Shown piece after piece: positions 43,365 through 53,624 of a stretch of 64,000 nt of DNA. Every line of letters begins with the position of its first letter. Position 1 is the first letter of the stretch. Under the pieces are notes generated by a model. It was not told where the DNA came from and searched no databases. It saw nothing but the letters and a program-made list of their open reading frames with translations. The stretch covers positions 1 through 64,000 of the forward strand of contig CAXHTR010000005.1 in assembly GCA_964019655.1 (NCBI GenBank), in the 5' to 3' direction. This DNA comes from Perkinsela sp. pyNocScin1 (lineage: Eukaryota > Euglenozoa > Kinetoplastea > Prokinetoplastida > Perkinselidae). The translations under genes were made by a program, and so were the position numbers.

Positions 43365-46300
43365 TCAAAATTTGTCACTATAGCTATCGACATACTGCTT
43401 TCTCCACTGTACGATTTGCTGTGCCTGCTCATGGAGCCCAGCTTTGATAAACATTCCGCTCAGCATCAAGCATGTTGAAGCGTCTGGGACCTGGTTTTTG
43501 TCCCGCAGGATGTGCAAAACTTCAATAGTTTTTTCAAATTTCGTTGCTCGGGCGTATGTTTTTGCCATAGCATTGAGAGCTGGTAGCGTAATTTCACCAT
43601 TTTCCTTTTGAATAGCCTTCGCCATGTCTTCCATTTTATCAAGAGAATTCATCCTGCCGTAATAAGCAATCAATGATGATAGATCGGAGCATCGAAGATG
43701 ACCATTTTGCTGTTTTCGTAGGATTCCAACCCACTTTTCCATGTGATGTGCGTCGTTGCATCGGCAAAATGCATCGATGAGTGTCCAGATAAGCTTCTCC
43801 GAATACGAGCAGCTTTGAATGGATGAATCCTGCATTTCTTTCTCCGAAGAATCAGAGCGAATGCTCTCCACACGTTTGAGCATTGCGATGTCTGCTTCGA
43901 AAAGAGCAACCACGCGATGTACTTCTGCTGTCATCTTCGCCCTTGCATAAGCAGTAACAAGGACGCAAATGCCAAGCTCTTCAAAAGGTATTTTTTTCTT
44001 GCGGCGAACGTCCACAAGCTCCGTGAGCTGTTCATATCGCTTCGCTCGACCATAGCCATCTGCAAGAATGTTGAACGTCACTGCATTTTCCGCGTATCCT
44101 TTTTCTATCATCTCGGTTCTCGTCCGCTCCATTTTTAAAATATCGCCAGTTTTTGCGTAGGCATTCATTATTTGATGATATGTTACTGCAGTTGGGGACA
44201 TCTCTGGGTGACTCTTCATTTCCGAGACTAGCTGTTCCATGTCACAGATTTTACCAGCCTTACCCAACATATCTACAACAGTTGAAGATGTGAGCGGGTT
44301 CGGTGGGACGTGCTTAAGCATACTTTCTAGGACATGTTGCATCTTTGATATGTTGTTCTCTTTCCCGTAAAGTGACAAAAAGGTATTGTATACTTGGGTA
44401 TCTGGACAAAGGCGGGATGCGATCAAATCTTCCCACGCCTCGCTTACACCCTCCTTGTCACCGAGGCGACTGTAGGTAGACGCAAGGATGGAATAGAAGT
44501 TGGCAGATATATTTGTGCTTCCTGATGATTTTATCCAGTTGAGAACATCGAGAACCCTTTTAGGATCTTTCCAGTGGCCAAAAATGGTAATAAGTGTGCC
44601 GTATGTGACCTCATTAAACTCGATTTTTTCGGATTTCATTTTTTCCAAAAGCTTATATACTTTTTCGTACTCATTTTTCTTTCCATGGAAAGCAAGTAGC
44701 ACATTGTAAATGTTGGCACTCCATGTTGGCATATTTTTGAGTAGCTCCTCCATCCTTTCAATATGTCCATTTTTGGACAAACAGTGAAGGTACACTGTCA
44801 CGATGTGTGCATGGTCTCCAAATCCTTTTGTGCTTGCCTCCGAATAAAGCGCTTCAACTTTTTCATGATCATCACAATTGAGCCTTAGCAGGGTGGAGTA
44901 AATATAAGGACTGTCTTGAAGCGTTCCACCTTCTTGTCTCGATCTGATTTCTTCCAGTACCTGGTCTACCATCTCTTTTTTGCGCAGATCGCCGAAAATG
45001 CCGATCATCGTTGTGTACAAATATAAATCTGGCCGGATTTTGCTTGCCACCATTTCTTGATAGAGTGCTTCGACCTGATTCGGATAGAACTTTCCCAGAG
45101 ATTTGAAAACCCAAGAGTACGTATTGGCATCAGGATGGACATCACTTTCTTTCATATGCTGTTTGAGCTTCAGAACATCTCGAACACTCCCCATCAGCGA
45201 TAGCCATTTGAACATTTCATTGTATACTCGCGTGTCGTTGGAGAGACCTTTAAACTGTAATCTTTCCCAAGCATTCTTCATCAACTCCTGTTTGCCTGCA
45301 GCACCGAACCCACGGATTACAGCCCTCAAATGTGAGACGGAAACATCTAAATCAGGGTCACCTTGCTTCAATCTCATTTCTATTGAGTTGAGTAGCGTCT
45401 CTACTTTGTTCAACATCATTTCTTCAGTAGATTTATCTCCGAAGTTTATCAGCCGAGCGTAAGCAGAAATCAGAATGGAATTTCCTTGCATATCGCTAGA
45501 ATAGCCTAGCTGCTCCAACTCATTTTCTATCGCTTGGATATCATCTGTAGATGTCACATCACGCAGTTTATACCGAAGTATAGTATGAAACATCGGTTGA
45601 TCTGGCTTGATGACGCCCTCTGCCATTCTTTCCATAACTTTGTTCATACCAGCGTGAAATTCCGATTTTTGAAAGACGCGAAGAAAATTCTTCATGATTT
45701 CTTGCAAATTTAGCTCGCTTTTCTCCTGAATATCAAGTTCCCCTAAAAGATCCATGAGCTTTGCAGTATTTTTCAGTTTGCTATATCCGTCTATCAATGC
45801 GATTATATCACCAGTTCCAAGTTGCGAAAAAGATACGGTCTGGCGAAGTTTCTCCGCTTCTTCCACTTTTCCCGCGAAAAGGAGTGCCGCAATGCAGAGT
45901 GGTCGTAGCTCTGATTCCCCACTCATTTCTTGGGCGAGCTGGCTCATCAGCTCGCTACTATCTGTCCCTTTATAAGAATCAAAAAGATACCGAAGGCACT
46001 GTACTGTAATTTTGCAACCATACTTGCGGAATCGTAAGAATGCTCGAAATAGTAAGTGAGCAAGGTCATGTTGTGCGAGTCGAACGCACTCTTCCATGAT
46101 ACCTTCCATAATTAGACTTGCCGTCGGTGGGTCAAGTGATTCTTTCCGTAGGTTTTCTTGAATGGTGATCATCAGGAATGTAACCGTGTTACGAAATTGT
46201 AGCTCGCGCTTTCTTGACTTCCAAACTAATTGTCGAACCTTACGTAGTACATGACGCGGCTTTGTTGTCAGTGTGTTCACTAGCTCTTCTTCATCATTTC

Positions 46301-46469
46301 GGTTAAAAGGTTGGAAGCTTCGTTTAGAAGAGACATGGTTTCTTTGCAACCTGTACGTCGCCAAACAAGTACCTGGACATATCGTCCGATGAGATGTAAA
46401 ACGGGCACGAATAACGCTCTGCGCTGTGTGATATGCTCTTTTAGATGATCTCCAAAATTTCAATTTCAT
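43365..46469 (-). CDS. Large pentatricopeptide repeat (PPR) protein, organelle-targeted
   Basis: A 1034-aa protein. The N-terminal 60 residues are rich in arginine, serine and threonine and poor in acidic residues, as in mitochondrial or plastid leaders. From about residue 230 to the end run many degenerate 35-residue helical pairs with PPR wording such as VTYHQIMNAYAKTGDILKM, TYSWVFKSLGKFYPNQVEAL, AVTFNILADGYGRAKRYEQL and VYNTFLSLYGKENNISKM. PPR proteins bind single-stranded organelle RNA for processing, stability or translation. There is no E/DYW editing domain and no SMR domain at the C-terminus, so it is a P-type PPR. It is the last of the fifteen-gene leftward block and faces a 1.26-kb divergent spacer. 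Confidence 0.93.
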   Translation of the reverse strand: MKLKFWRSSKRAYHTAQSVIRARFTSHRTICPGTCLATYRLQRNHVSSKRSFQPFNRNDEEELVNTLTTKPRHVLRKVRQLVWKSRKRELQFRNTVTFLMITIQENLRKESLDPPTASLIMEGIMEECVRLAQHDLAHLLFRAFLRFRKYGCKITVQCLRYLFDSYKGTDSSELMSQLAQEMSGESELRPLCIAALLFAGKVEEAEKLRQTVSFSQLGTGDIIALIDGYSKLKNTAKLMDLLGELDIQEKSELNLQEIMKNFLRVFQKSEFHAGMNKVMERMAEGVIKPDQPMFHTILRYKLRDVTSTDDIQAIENELEQLGYSSDMQGNSILISAYARLINFGDKSTEEMMLNKVETLLNSIEMRLKQGDPDLDVSVSHLRAVIRGFGAAGKQELMKNAWERLQFKGLSNDTRVYNEMFKWLSLMGSVRDVLKLKQHMKESDVHPDANTYSWVFKSLGKFYPNQVEALYQEMVASKIRPDLYLYTTMIGIFGDLRKKEMVDQVLEEIRSRQEGGTLQDSPYIYSTLLRLNCDDHEKVEALYSEASTKGFGDHAHIVTVYLHCLSKNGHIERMEELLKNMPTWSANIYNVLLAFHGKKNEYEKVYKLLEKMKSEKIEFNEVTYGTLITIFGHWKDPKRVLDVLNWIKSSGSTNISANFYSILASTYSRLGDKEGVSEAWEDLIASRLCPDTQVYNTFLSLYGKENNISKMQHVLESMLKHVPPNPLTSSTVVDMLGKAGKICDMEQLVSEMKSHPEMSPTAVTYHQIMNAYAKTGDILKMERTRTEMIEKGYAENAVTFNILADGYGRAKRYEQLTELVDVRRKKKIPFEELGICVLVTAYARAKMTAEVHRVVALFEADIAMLKRVESIRSDSSEKEMQDSSIQSCSYSEKLIWTLIDAFCRCNDAHHMEKWVGILRKQQNGHLRCSDLSSLIAYYGRMNSLDKMEDMAKAIQKENGEITLPALNAMAKTYARATKFEKTIEVLHILRDKNQVPDASTCLMLSGMFIKAGLHEQAQQIVQWRKQYVDSYSDKF

Positions 46470-47731
46470 GATTCAGTGTTAATCGGCTCGAGAACAGCTA
46501 AAAAAAGACATTCAACTTTTACTAGATGGTAAAATGATATGTTTTGAACGTTAAACATGAAATATTCACGAACTCTATGGAGCGTTACCGTGCCAAGCTG
46601 ATCCATTTTCTGGGAACTTACTCTTCAAATTCTATGGCAAGGTGCAATAAGCCTTTTTTGGTAATGATACCGTAGTTTTTTTTGCTCATATTAACATATA
46701 TGTATATGCACGTGGCATACATGGCTTATACAGAGTACCCTGAGAGTGGAGGGAATGGAATAGAGCACACCATGACTCGCTTGAGGCCCTGTTAGAGCCA
46801 GTCCTTTTTGAATCAAGATTGCATCGGTAATCGTGGTTTTTTGACGAGAACTAGCGAAAATGTGAAATTATCGAATTTGAGCTGCTTTAATTCACGCTCA
46901 GAAGGCTAAGCTTGTCAGTGTTATCCCCTCTATTCATTTCTCTGAATACCACATAGTAACAATGCACCAGCTATGTGCCAGTGTATGTTTGTGGAAAAAC
47001 ATATACATAGCTAAAAATTTAATCAACTTGCTCCAGCGATTATTGCATATTACTTGCTTCACATCGTTCCGTAGCTACATGTCCTTGTTTGCATCAACAT
47101 CAATACGGTTCATTAATTGAGCCTGAGAGGAAGTGTTCTCGCATGTGTTTGACCATCGCTCAGTAAAGGGTAATGCAATACGTAGCTAAGAGCGGGTTTA
47201 ATTCATTAAAGAAAAGGAATAGAATTTTCTTTCGCAAATTCGTGTCAAGTTAAGGCATAGGCGGACAATTTCCATTTCAACCGCTCAAGGTTTTACCTGA
47301 TTTTCATCTGTTGCCTTCCTTCTTACTCTTGTAAATAATGGTTTACCGCACAAACTCCCCAGGGGATTGTAAGGGCAGGATGCAAAGTGAATTTTCCGAA
47401 GTTTTCCACGGAATAGTTTCTGGTAAATTAAGCATTATTATGATTGCCTGAGTAAGTGGCATCTGCAGTTTTGTAACTCAGGCGTGTTCACGCATCTTTC
47501 GACCCAGTTGTAGTGCGTTTGAGGAAAAATTAACTTTTCGGCTGAACCTCTCTAACTATAGTCTGCGAGTTCTTTAGCGCATACATCATGAATTGTATAT
47601 GCTTACTCGCGGGATCAATGAGCAGTGGATAATTTTACTTTCCGCCTATTCCTGGCAAATACCTTTTTGAAAATCTTTTTATCTGATATTTCGATGACGA
47701 CGAGTAAAATACTCTCTCTCACTAACGTGCA
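46470..47731. promoter_or_regulatory. 1.26-kb divergent intergenic spacer
   Basis: Separates the leftward PPR gene from the rightward SSB-like gene, so it must hold promoters for both. It is more than ten times the typical spacing in this region. I found no tRNA, snRNA or protein-like frame. An AT-rich TATATGTATATG stretch lies near 46698. I cannot place core promoter elements. Confidence 0.5.
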
Positions 47732-48292
47732 ATGTGTAGTTCCAATTATGTAAAGAGCTTTTTTTCGTTAGCTGAGCTCCTTTCGGTTGTGCTGAGAGAG
47801 AAAACTAGAGATCTCGATCGATTGCGAGCGATTCTCAATTATCATAGATTCAAGAAGCTTCATGCAAACTCTCGGATGACCCCAATTACTTCTAAATCTG
47901 TGCTATCTAAATCCTTTATCTCAGATTGCAGTTATGGCTTCGCAGAGGTTGAGCTACGCGGTGAAATAGTGAATATTGAAAGCATGAGGTTGAACGGGAA
48001 GTCAGAATTCCCTCTTGTCTTGGCAAAGATAAAAGTTTCGAAAGACTCCGTAATGCACCCTGCAGATCCACATGCTTTTAGTAGAGCTTTTGATTCTCCT
48101 TTATTCCTGTGTTTTGCAGAAGGTACACATGCACAGTTCGCAGAGAAAAATTTTTCCAAAGGGAGCATTATTCATGCTAGAGCCTCTTTGTTCGGTAAAA
48201 ATCTAGCACAGCTTAAATGCTTGAACCATGAATGTCCACTTGAAATGTATGGGGTGGTATCAAAGTGCTTCGGTGGAATTCAGCAGGGGTAA
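47732..48292 (+). CDS. Putative OB-fold protein resembling organellar single-stranded DNA-binding protein
   Basis: A 186-aa protein. Residues of about 68-165 follow the OB-fold order of bacterial-type SSB: GFAEVELRGEIVNIE (first strand), FPLVLAKIKVS, then LFLCFAEGTHAQFAEKNFSKGSIIHARASLFGK, which resembles the W..V.FFGKLAE.A.KYLKKGS.VYVEG.L segment. The usual glutamine-rich acidic tail is missing. The first 50 residues are basic and may hold an organelle leader. Mitochondrial or plastid SSB protects single-stranded DNA during replication. The aromatic DNA-stacking residues are not all recognisable, so this is a tentative call. It is followed 80 bp later by the TypA-like gene on the same strand. 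Confidence 0.4.
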   Translation: MCSSNYVKSFFSLAELLSVVLREKTRDLDRLRAILNYHRFKKLHANSRMTPITSKSVLSKSFISDCSYGFAEVELRGEIVNIESMRLNGKSEFPLVLAKIKVSKDSVMHPADPHAFSRAFDSPLFLCFAEGTHAQFAEKNFSKGSIIHARASLFGKNLAQLKCLNHECPLEMYGVVSKCFGGIQQG

Positions 48293-48372
48293 TGACAGTG
48301 AAAAGTTACCATCTGAACGTTGCACGAGAGTGCGGAACATATATTTATTAAACTGCAAACTTTCTATATTCA

Positions 48373-50520
48373 ATGAATTATCTCAGTCGTCGACTAATTA
48401 GCTTAAGAGAGATATCTAGGAAATGTCTGTTTTTAGAAGGCTCCGCCAAGCGATATTTTTTTGAAACATCGCGAATTCATTGTACGAACTCAGGAGTGTC
48501 TCACAGGCAAGATATCAGAAATATTGCTGTTATTGCTCATGTTGATCATGGGAAAACAACTTTAGTTGATGCAATGCTTAAGCAAAGTGGAACACTAGAG
48601 AACGCTAGAAATAGAATTATGGACAATAAAGACCAAGAAAAGGAGAGAGGCATCACAATTTTGGCAAAGCACACTGCTCTTGTGTTTCCCGATGGAAAGC
48701 GTATCAACCTCGTCGACACACCTGGGCATATGGACTTCGGTGGTGAGGTTGAGAGAGTTTTACAAATGGTCGAGGGATTTTTGCTGCTTGTTGATGTCAA
48801 TGAAGGCGTTCGACCGGGGACGCGATATGTTCTACGCAAGGCTCTCGCTTTGAAGTTAAAGCCACTTATAATGCTAAATAAAGTGGACAGGCTTATCTGT
48901 GACTTTTCTGAAGATGAGAATAATGCATCTAAGACGAATGATCTAGAAGACAGACTTATCAAGAAGGCAGTTGACGAAATTCAAGACCTGTTTCTAGACG
49001 TTGCGACTGACGCAGAGCAGCTTGATTTCAATATTCTTTATGGATCTGGTCGAATAGGCCTTGCATCGCACGAATACCCTATCACAGTAGCAAAAAATTC
49101 AGCAGCTTCACTCAAACCCCTGTTTGATGCAATATACACTGTTATTCCACCCCCGAAACAGGCCCAGTCAGGCCAAAGCGATAGCGCACAGATGCTAGTT
49201 GGCAATGTTGAAGATTTGAGAGACGATGTTTCTAGAATTGCCATCGGAAGAATTTTTGAAGGGTCTCTTTCAGTGAATCAAACACTCGTGGTGATCGGGG
49301 AGGTGTATAATGTAGATGATGATGCTACAAATGAAGCGCCCAGGAAAAAGTCATGGGCGAAAATAACTAAAATTGAGCTCATACAGGGAGTAAGTAGCAT
49401 TGAAGTTAAGTCCGCAAATTTTGGAGACGTCGCTCGCGTCCATCTTACCCCCCTTGCAGCGAAGGCAATCCCCGCGAATGAAACAAATTTTCCCTTGAAA
49501 GATTGCCTTATTGTGGGGTCAACACTCTGCTATCCAAAGAATCCCACACCATGGCCATATGTGATGCCTGACCAACCTTCATACTCCCTGATTATTTTAG
49601 AAAGCACTGCGAAGTGGAAGCACATTGAAGTACACGATAAGAATAAATCACGTTTTGGTGCAATTAGGGCGAGACTTCAAAAAGAAGCACTCAATAATAC
49701 TTCGCTTAAGTTGCAAGATGTGCCTGAGAGGGCCAATGCCTTGCGAATTCTCGGAAGGGGTCTACTACACCTTGGAGTAATTCTCGAAGACCTGCGCCGT
49801 GAGGGGTTTGAGTTCGAGCTTCTTGCACCAGAACCTGTCACGAGAAAGGATGAAAACGGTCAACTACTTGAGCCATTCGAGAAAATCACAATCGAATGTA
49901 AAATTCAAGCCCTATCAGAGATCGTTCCAATACTTACTCATCGCCATGCGGATATAGGCGAATGTGAATCTGTTGATGCCAGTGGTGATCGGGTGATTCA
50001 GCACTGCACGATGGCGGCAAGGACTATTGGTGACCTCAGCTTAAAGGTAATGAAAATTACTCGTGGCGACGCTGTCTTTCGACAAGAATTTTCAGGCTTT
50101 TACCCTTATTTAAGCGGCATCAGCACAAGAAGAATGAATGGTGCTATTGTTTCAGTCGACGATGGGCACACTACGGACTATGCTTTAAGTGCAAACAAGG
50201 ATAAAGGTAATTTCTTCGTGAAAACTGGTGAATACGTTTATTTTGGGCAAGTTGTAGGTGAGCTTAACTTCAAACCCGGACAATCTAAGCAGGCCCAGGA
50301 CATGCCGCTCAACGTGACCAAAGTCAAAGAGTGTACCAATATGCGAGCCAATGCTAATGAGGCGGCTAAAAGAACGCAGTCAGGATTTTCTGCTGACAAC
50401 AAAAGCATGGAGGAGCTTCTGTCGTGGGCCTCCCCCGACGAACTCGTCACTGTCACACCGCAGTCTGTACGAATTAGGAAGCAATATTTTGATGGCAAAA
50501 CTACACGCTCGAAGGGGTAG
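48373..50520 (+). CDS. typA: TypA/BipA-type translational GTPase, organelle-targeted
   Basis: A 715-aa ribosome-binding GTPase of the elongation factor G superfamily. GTP-binding motifs: AHVDHGKTT (55-63), the switch I region with DQEKERGITILAKH typical of TypA, DTPG (115-118) and NKVD (169-172). Domains II, III and V follow, and a TypA-specific C-terminal domain ends with a basic tail. Bacterial and plastid TypA/BipA help ribosome assembly and stress responses. The 45-residue N-terminal extension rich in R, S and hydroxylated residues suggests import into mitochondrion or plastid. Some insertions (about 175-200 and 310-325) exceed the bacterial length of about 600 aa. Possible bacterial or endosymbiont origin is inferred. 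Confidence 0.92.
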   Translation: MNYLSRRLISLREISRKCLFLEGSAKRYFFETSRIHCTNSGVSHRQDIRNIAVIAHVDHGKTTLVDAMLKQSGTLENARNRIMDNKDQEKERGITILAKHTALVFPDGKRINLVDTPGHMDFGGEVERVLQMVEGFLLLVDVNEGVRPGTRYVLRKALALKLKPLIMLNKVDRLICDFSEDENNASKTNDLEDRLIKKAVDEIQDLFLDVATDAEQLDFNILYGSGRIGLASHEYPITVAKNSAASLKPLFDAIYTVIPPPKQAQSGQSDSAQMLVGNVEDLRDDVSRIAIGRIFEGSLSVNQTLVVIGEVYNVDDDATNEAPRKKSWAKITKIELIQGVSSIEVKSANFGDVARVHLTPLAAKAIPANETNFPLKDCLIVGSTLCYPKNPTPWPYVMPDQPSYSLIILESTAKWKHIEVHDKNKSRFGAIRARLQKEALNNTSLKLQDVPERANALRILGRGLLHLGVILEDLRREGFEFELLAPEPVTRKDENGQLLEPFEKITIECKIQALSEIVPILTHRHADIGECESVDASGDRVIQHCTMAARTIGDLSLKVMKITRGDAVFRQEFSGFYPYLSGISTRRMNGAIVSVDDGHTTDYALSANKDKGNFFVKTGEYVYFGQVVGELNFKPGQSKQAQDMPLNVTKVKECTNMRANANEAAKRTQSGFSADNKSMEELLSWASPDELVTVTPQSVRIRKQYFDGKTTRSKG

Positions 50521-51628
50521 TTAAAAATGTAGTGAATATTTGCGTGCGTAGACATGATCGACTTCAATGTTCATTTTAAGCTGTCCACACTTCGTCACTA
50601 CGTAGCCAATTGTATAAACTTAAATAATGTGCCTAGGAGACTTTTTGAGTGTACACCAATATGGTTTGGGAGTGAAAACCATACGGTACATAGACTAGTG
50701 GTCAGTATAAAGTTTGCAAAAAAAAAGTAGATTCATTTTGCAGTAGCTTTTATTACTGCTTGTTTGTGACCAATCCGCACAAAAGCTTTCATACAGTGAA
50801 TCAACTTATTCCGGTCAACTTGAGAAAATTATCAGTAATCAGTTAGTATGCCGAGGTCATTGGAACGACCGATGGGTGGATACTGATCTCGCCTGCACAC
50901 CATGTTTCTTATCAGATTTGCCCCAGTGAAAAGCGCACTATTGAACGTTGGATTGTATATGATCGAGAGTTCTCTCCGAAGAGATGTAACCCCCCGTCGA
51001 CCCGATGCGATCCCACTTATGTCGCAAAAGTTATGAAAGGAATAAGCATGACGCCCTTCATTATCGGAATGCGTGACATACGTCTGTGGGACTACCACTC
51101 CAAGTCGCTTCAACATCCTACAATCATCTACAAATCACTTTTCGCTCGACCAGTTCTTTAAGAAGCCTCTTAAGTGTAGCATATCTCCTTTGTTTATCCT
51201 GAAAAAGTGCAGCAAAGTGACGCTACGTCAACTTTCCAGCAATTTCAAGCCTTTTTCTCGAGAAATATCGGCTATTCGTATAGAAAGAATGAAAAATCCA
51301 GAGTATTTTTGAAAATCTTAGGTGTGCAGTGTTGGCAATGCAAAAATTACAAGCTAGATGATTTAGCTTTCTTAATATGATCACACTTTTCGGGAACGAA
51401 TAGAATTGCTTTAACGCCCAAGACCTGCTCATAACAGTCAATTTCTATGCCGCATTTTCCGTCACTTATTGTATATTTGGAAGAAGCGTGAGACCAACTG
51501 ACATGCATAAACATAGGATACATTGCACGTGATGCATAGCTAAGAGAAAAAAAGGAGAATGCAGAATTATGAAGATGCCGAGAAGAATAACAAGCAACTT
51601 GAAACTCTTATCAGAGTAGATAGATACG
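50521..51628. other. 1.1-kb convergent intergenic gap
   Basis: Lies between the 3' ends of the TypA-like gene and a leftward membrane-protein gene, so no promoter is required here. Yet it is ten times the usual spacing. It contains one ATG-initiated 94-aa frame (50832-51116, - strand) without recognisable features, and a more GC-rich block at about 50850-51110. A non-coding RNA gene is possible, but I recognise none. Confidence 0.45.
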
Positions 51629-52333
51629 CTACAGCTGAATTCCCATATCTCTTGGGTTCTTGAGAAACGCTTCAAAACGTTCTTTGTGTTTTATATTTCT
51701 AAACGCATCAGGGTTTGCTACGCATGCGTTTCGAAGCTTCATCATTTCTGAAATCGTCGAATGATATCCGGTCCTTTCAAAATCTGCTATCGACATTCTT
51801 TCGCATGAGTTTTGCGAGGCCTGAACTTTTTCAGCCCAATATCTATACTGAATATTTGCCGACGCAGCGATGATGATGGCTGCGAACGCTAGGTATGCTA
51901 AAATGGAGACCTTTTCGTTGTTATGATAGAACGGCGTAAGAGCAAGATAGTGGCATGCAGCACTAAATAGCTCAAAAGACCCGTGTATCAGCAGTGCACA
52001 GCCTGTGGCGACAGTGGAGAGATATTGCAAAAGCCAATGTTTTCTTGCGGAAATCGCATACACTGCAGCTATCCATATCCCAATATGCACAATATACGGA
52101 TGTAGCTCAAGCCGAAAGTAAATATCGCACGTTATATTCAAGCTTCGATCGTAAATTCGGACGCAATGCGTGAGGACCATAGCCGCCATAACGATAATTG
52201 CATTTGCGGTATGCTTGAATAGGTGCTGTGATTTTACGAAAGAGACCCAAAGCCCGAGGAAAACTTCAAGAAGGATCCGGCCCCAAACTTCATTATTGAC
52301 GGGCGATTCCCGAAAATCAAGGATATCCATCAT
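51629..52333 (-). CDS. Uncharacterised integral membrane protein
   Basis: A 234-aa protein I do not recognise. About five hydrophobic segments are visible (roughly 18-34, 42-58, 79-95, 100-124, 141-162), with a conserved-looking histidine/arginine-bearing loop. A soluble, charged C-terminal tail of about 65 residues follows (FERTGYHSTISEMMKLRN). No family motif could be named. Two adjacent ATG codons open the frame. It begins the second leftward block, 115 bp upstream of which lies the epsin gene. Confidence 0.65.
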   Translation of the reverse strand: MMDILDFRESPVNNEVWGRILLEVFLGLWVSFVKSQHLFKHTANAIIVMAAMVLTHCVRIYDRSLNITCDIYFRLELHPYIVHIGIWIAAVYAISARKHWLLQYLSTVATGCALLIHGSFELFSAACHYLALTPFYHNNEKVSILAYLAFAAIIIAASANIQYRYWAEKVQASQNSCERMSIADFERTGYHSTISEMMKLRNACVANPDAFRNIKHKERFEAFLKNPRDMGIQL

Positions 52334-52447
52334 TTATTTGAGATGATACTAATAAAGGGCTAGCATGAACAGTAACCTGCTGTGTTCTAGACTAGAACCG
52401 CTGTGGTGCATAATATAGACCACTCACACACCAGCACAGATAACACA

Positions 52448-53527
52448 TTAAAAAAGATCTGCGAGATCTTTCTGCAATACGCTTGCATCAGACTTCGCCT
52501 CCGCTTTGCTTTGGGGAGCACCATTCATTTGCTTCGTATCATTAGAGAGCTCGAGGTCTTTAAACAGATCGCTAAAGTCAAGTTCTTTGGATTTCGTCGC
52601 CGGAGCTTCCTCTAAAGGTGTCTCTGGTATATGAGTTTTTTTGAACTCAGAGTTACCACCGTCCGTGTAAGAGTTCGAGGGGAGTTGGAGCTTGTGGCTA
52701 CTATGACTGTGTTGCTGGCCTTGAAACCGGTCAAAGTCATGTGATAGTGGCGTATCATAAGTGTCTTTCGCCATGTCATACACAGAGCGTTGATCCTTGT
52801 CATAATGGCGAGTGGAACGAGTCATGTGCGATGGATACGTGGCATAACTCGTGGCTCCATCTTTTCGTTGCATTGAATAACTTGTACTGAGACGCATTCC
52901 GCTGCGCTTCTCCTCCTCCTTCTGTAGCCTCAAGGCGAGCATATAGTCATCACGTTCCTGAATATCCTGCGGTGTCGAGAAACTACTAATCTCTGGAGTG
53001 GCATCATTAAGCTTGGGGCCGGGTAAGCTTGTGGGACCACTCCCGAGGCCTGTGATCTTGCCACGAAGACTTTTCGCAGAGGCCCTTTCTTTCATAATAG
53101 CCCCTGATGACTCGAGGATATTCATAACAAGGACTGCTTGGGCACGTACAACCTTTCCACGGTCTTCAAATCCTTCAGTGAAGTTGAAGTGGTCTGCTAT
53201 GTATCGAATTATCTGCACATAGCGCTTTATGATGGGTATCGCACCCACATCCCCGTGCTTGATGATATATTCTAAGCAGAGCAGGGCTTTTTGACACTGC
53301 TTCCAGTGGCTCGGGCGGAACTTGAGTTTTTTCAGCAATATGCGCAAGATTTCGTCACGGATCGTGGGGTGAAATGTTCCACTTGCAAGCTCACTCAGCT
53401 GGGCAGTGCTTGGGCCCCAGCTTTCATTGTTGCTTGCCATATCTGCCTTTTCCTCCCACTCGGTATATCCGTATAAAGCGCTCTTCACCTTTTGCGAGAG
53501 AACGTTGAACTTGTACGGAAAGGTCAT
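52448..53527 (-). CDS. Epsin-like ENTH-domain protein
   Basis: A 359-aa endocytic or trans-Golgi clathrin adaptor. The ENTH domain (about 10-145) shows the conserved pattern TSNxxWGPS-like (ASNNESWGPSTAQLSELA), a HPTIRDEILRILLKKL helix, WKQCQKALLCLEYIIKHG and the final VRAQAVLVMNIL helix. ENTH domains bind phosphoinositides and bend membranes. The rest is low-complexity with a LALRLQKEEEKR segment that may be a ubiquitin-interacting motif, and acidic C-terminal motifs (ELDFSDLFKDLEL and a DLADLF end) like clathrin or adaptor binding boxes. NPF repeats are not seen. Confidence 0.88.
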   Translation of the reverse strand: MTFPYKFNVLSQKVKSALYGYTEWEEKADMASNNESWGPSTAQLSELASGTFHPTIRDEILRILLKKLKFRPSHWKQCQKALLCLEYIIKHGDVGAIPIIKRYVQIIRYIADHFNFTEGFEDRGKVVRAQAVLVMNILESSGAIMKERASAKSLRGKITGLGSGPTSLPGPKLNDATPEISSFSTPQDIQERDDYMLALRLQKEEEKRSGMRLSTSYSMQRKDGATSYATYPSHMTRSTRHYDKDQRSVYDMAKDTYDTPLSHDFDRFQGQQHSHSSHKLQLPSNSYTDGGNSEFKKTHIPETPLEEAPATKSKELDFSDLFKDLELSNDTKQMNGAPQSKAEAKSDASVLQKDLADLF

Positions 53528-53624
53528 TTTTAGAAGTTGTTTGAAATATAAAACAGCTGGAAATATCTCGAAATATGCATCAAATTTTTATCAGAGGCGT
53601 CAGTGTTAGCGGTGAAGTTTCATG

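Noticed and set aside
50590-50625. CGTAGCCAAT word similar to part of U4 snRNA
   Set aside because: The U6-pairing parts and Sm site are not present around it.
50691-50712. D-arm-like TAGACTAGTGGTCAG sequence
   Set aside because: No matching T-arm or acceptor stem follows, so there is no tRNA.
51007-51017. AGTGGGATCGC on the - strand, reminiscent of an SRP RNA segment
   Set aside because: The surrounding S-domain motifs (GNAR loop, symmetric loop sequence) are absent.
50832-51116. 94-codon ATG frame in the convergent gap
   Set aside because: No recognisable domain, and chance length in GC-richer DNA; kept only as a note in the gap entry.
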